Assembly: GCA_045594545.1 (NCBI GenBank)
Contig: JAZNYQ010000068.1
Span: forward strand, 1 to 5,088
Origin: CAKSHC01 sp045594545
GTDB taxonomy: Bacteria; Bacillota; Clostridia; Oscillospirales; UMGS1783
Direction of reading: 5' to 3'
Length of the DNA: 5,088 nucleotides
Shown here: piece after piece, positions 4,884 through 5,088 of the stretch
How the letters are laid out: each line of letters opens with the position of its first letter
How positions within the stretch are numbered: position 1 is the first letter of the stretch
Notes under the pieces: generated by a model
Database searches by the model: none
Told to the model about the DNA's origin: nothing
The model's input: only the letters and a program-made list of their open reading frames with translations
Translations under genes and position numbers: made by a program

Positions 4884-5088
4884 GTGGCAAAATCTTTGTC
4901 ACGGCAAGGCTTCTCAACCAATCGGCCCGCGTAGCGTCATACAGCATGCCGGCCAGCTCCGTTGCACTCCCCTCATAAGCAAACGGCGGCCGATAATCCA
5001 CCTCGTACAGATCCTGCGCCAGATAGATCCGCCCCGGCGCCCCCCCCCCCCCCTTCAAGGAGGAACAAGTCGGATCGTAGCCATGACG
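4873..5088 (-). CDS. Unidentified protein, C-terminal part, with a G14 tract
   Basis: The frame is open from the window edge to TAG 4875-4873 and gives 71 residues. The last 55 or so include IYLAQDLYEVDYRPPFAYEG and the downstream GMLYDATRADWLRSLAV, which looks like real protein with GC-rich codons typical of the flanks. I do not recognise the family. Upstream of these residues is a run of 14 G on the coding strand (plus-strand C at 5040-5053), read as GGGG. Because 14 is not a multiple of 3 and homopolymers slip, the frame upstream of the tract is uncertain: the present frame gives RHGYDPTCSSLK, a one-base shift gives SWLRSDLFLLE, and the third frame stops. The gene lies directly upstream of greA and its end overlaps the greA promoter. 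No signal peptide or membrane span is visible in this part. Confidence 0.6.
   Translation of the reverse strand, partial: RHGYDPTCSSLKGGGGAPGRIYLAQDLYEVDYRPPFAYEGSATELAGMLYDATRADWLRSLAVTKILPLDK
5040..5053. repeat. Homopolymer of 14 C (G on the coding strand)
   Basis: Fourteen consecutive C on the plus strand lie inside the minus-strand partial gene upstream of greA. Tracts of this length are prone to slipped-strand change and to sequencing error. Confidence 0.95.

Noticed and set aside
1..5088. CRISPR array, tRNA, rRNA or complete insertion sequence
   Set aside because: No regularly spaced repeats of CRISPR length, no cloverleaf with the conserved TTCRA arm, no rRNA-like sequence and no transposase ORF were seen on either strand.

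Overview
The window looks like chromosome from a low-to-mid GC Firmicute. A gut Clostridia / Oscillospiraceae-type organism is my best guess, based on the GreA and LysRS sequences, the greA-lysS order and the GC-rich housekeeping codons; this is inference, not a database match. Two compositions are visible. The flanks (about 1-230 and 2740-5088) are moderately GC-rich housekeeping DNA. The middle (about 490-2740) is clearly AT-rich and behaves like an acquired cargo segment.

Layout: 1-144 is the 3' end of a plus-strand SIS-type sugar-phosphate isomerase. A strong bidirectional terminator (189-226) separates it from a convergent small minus-strand gene (233-493) that encodes only a domain resembling the C-terminal beta-sandwich of GH36-type alpha-galactosidases. 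Next comes a near-consensus extended -10 promoter (591-619) on the plus strand. Its transcript should start with a long imperfect hairpin (626-710), two tiny leader ORFs and a complete intrinsic terminator (734-759) placed just before the SD and GTG start (782) of a 601-residue adenylate-forming (ANL superfamily) enzyme. This resembles the attenuation leaders of inducible resistance genes. The enzyme gene ends at 2587 and is followed by a bidirectional terminator and a 75-bp block of direct and inverted repeats (2665-2736) that could be a recombination scar or attachment site.

The remainder is on the minus strand. An unidentified partial gene (5088 to 4873) contains a 14-base G tract. Its last codons include the -35 box of a perfect TTGACA-N17-TATAAT promoter for greA (4777-4292). 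A hairpin lies between greA and lysS (4224-2740), which encodes class II lysyl-tRNA synthetase. greA and lysS serve transcription-elongation rescue and translation and are probably co-transcribed, with partial attenuation at the hairpin.

The most interesting unit is the ANL gene: a single AT-rich gene with its own promoter, attenuator-like leader and terminator, bordered by repeats, and with no pathway partners nearby. Its substrate cannot be read from the sequence.
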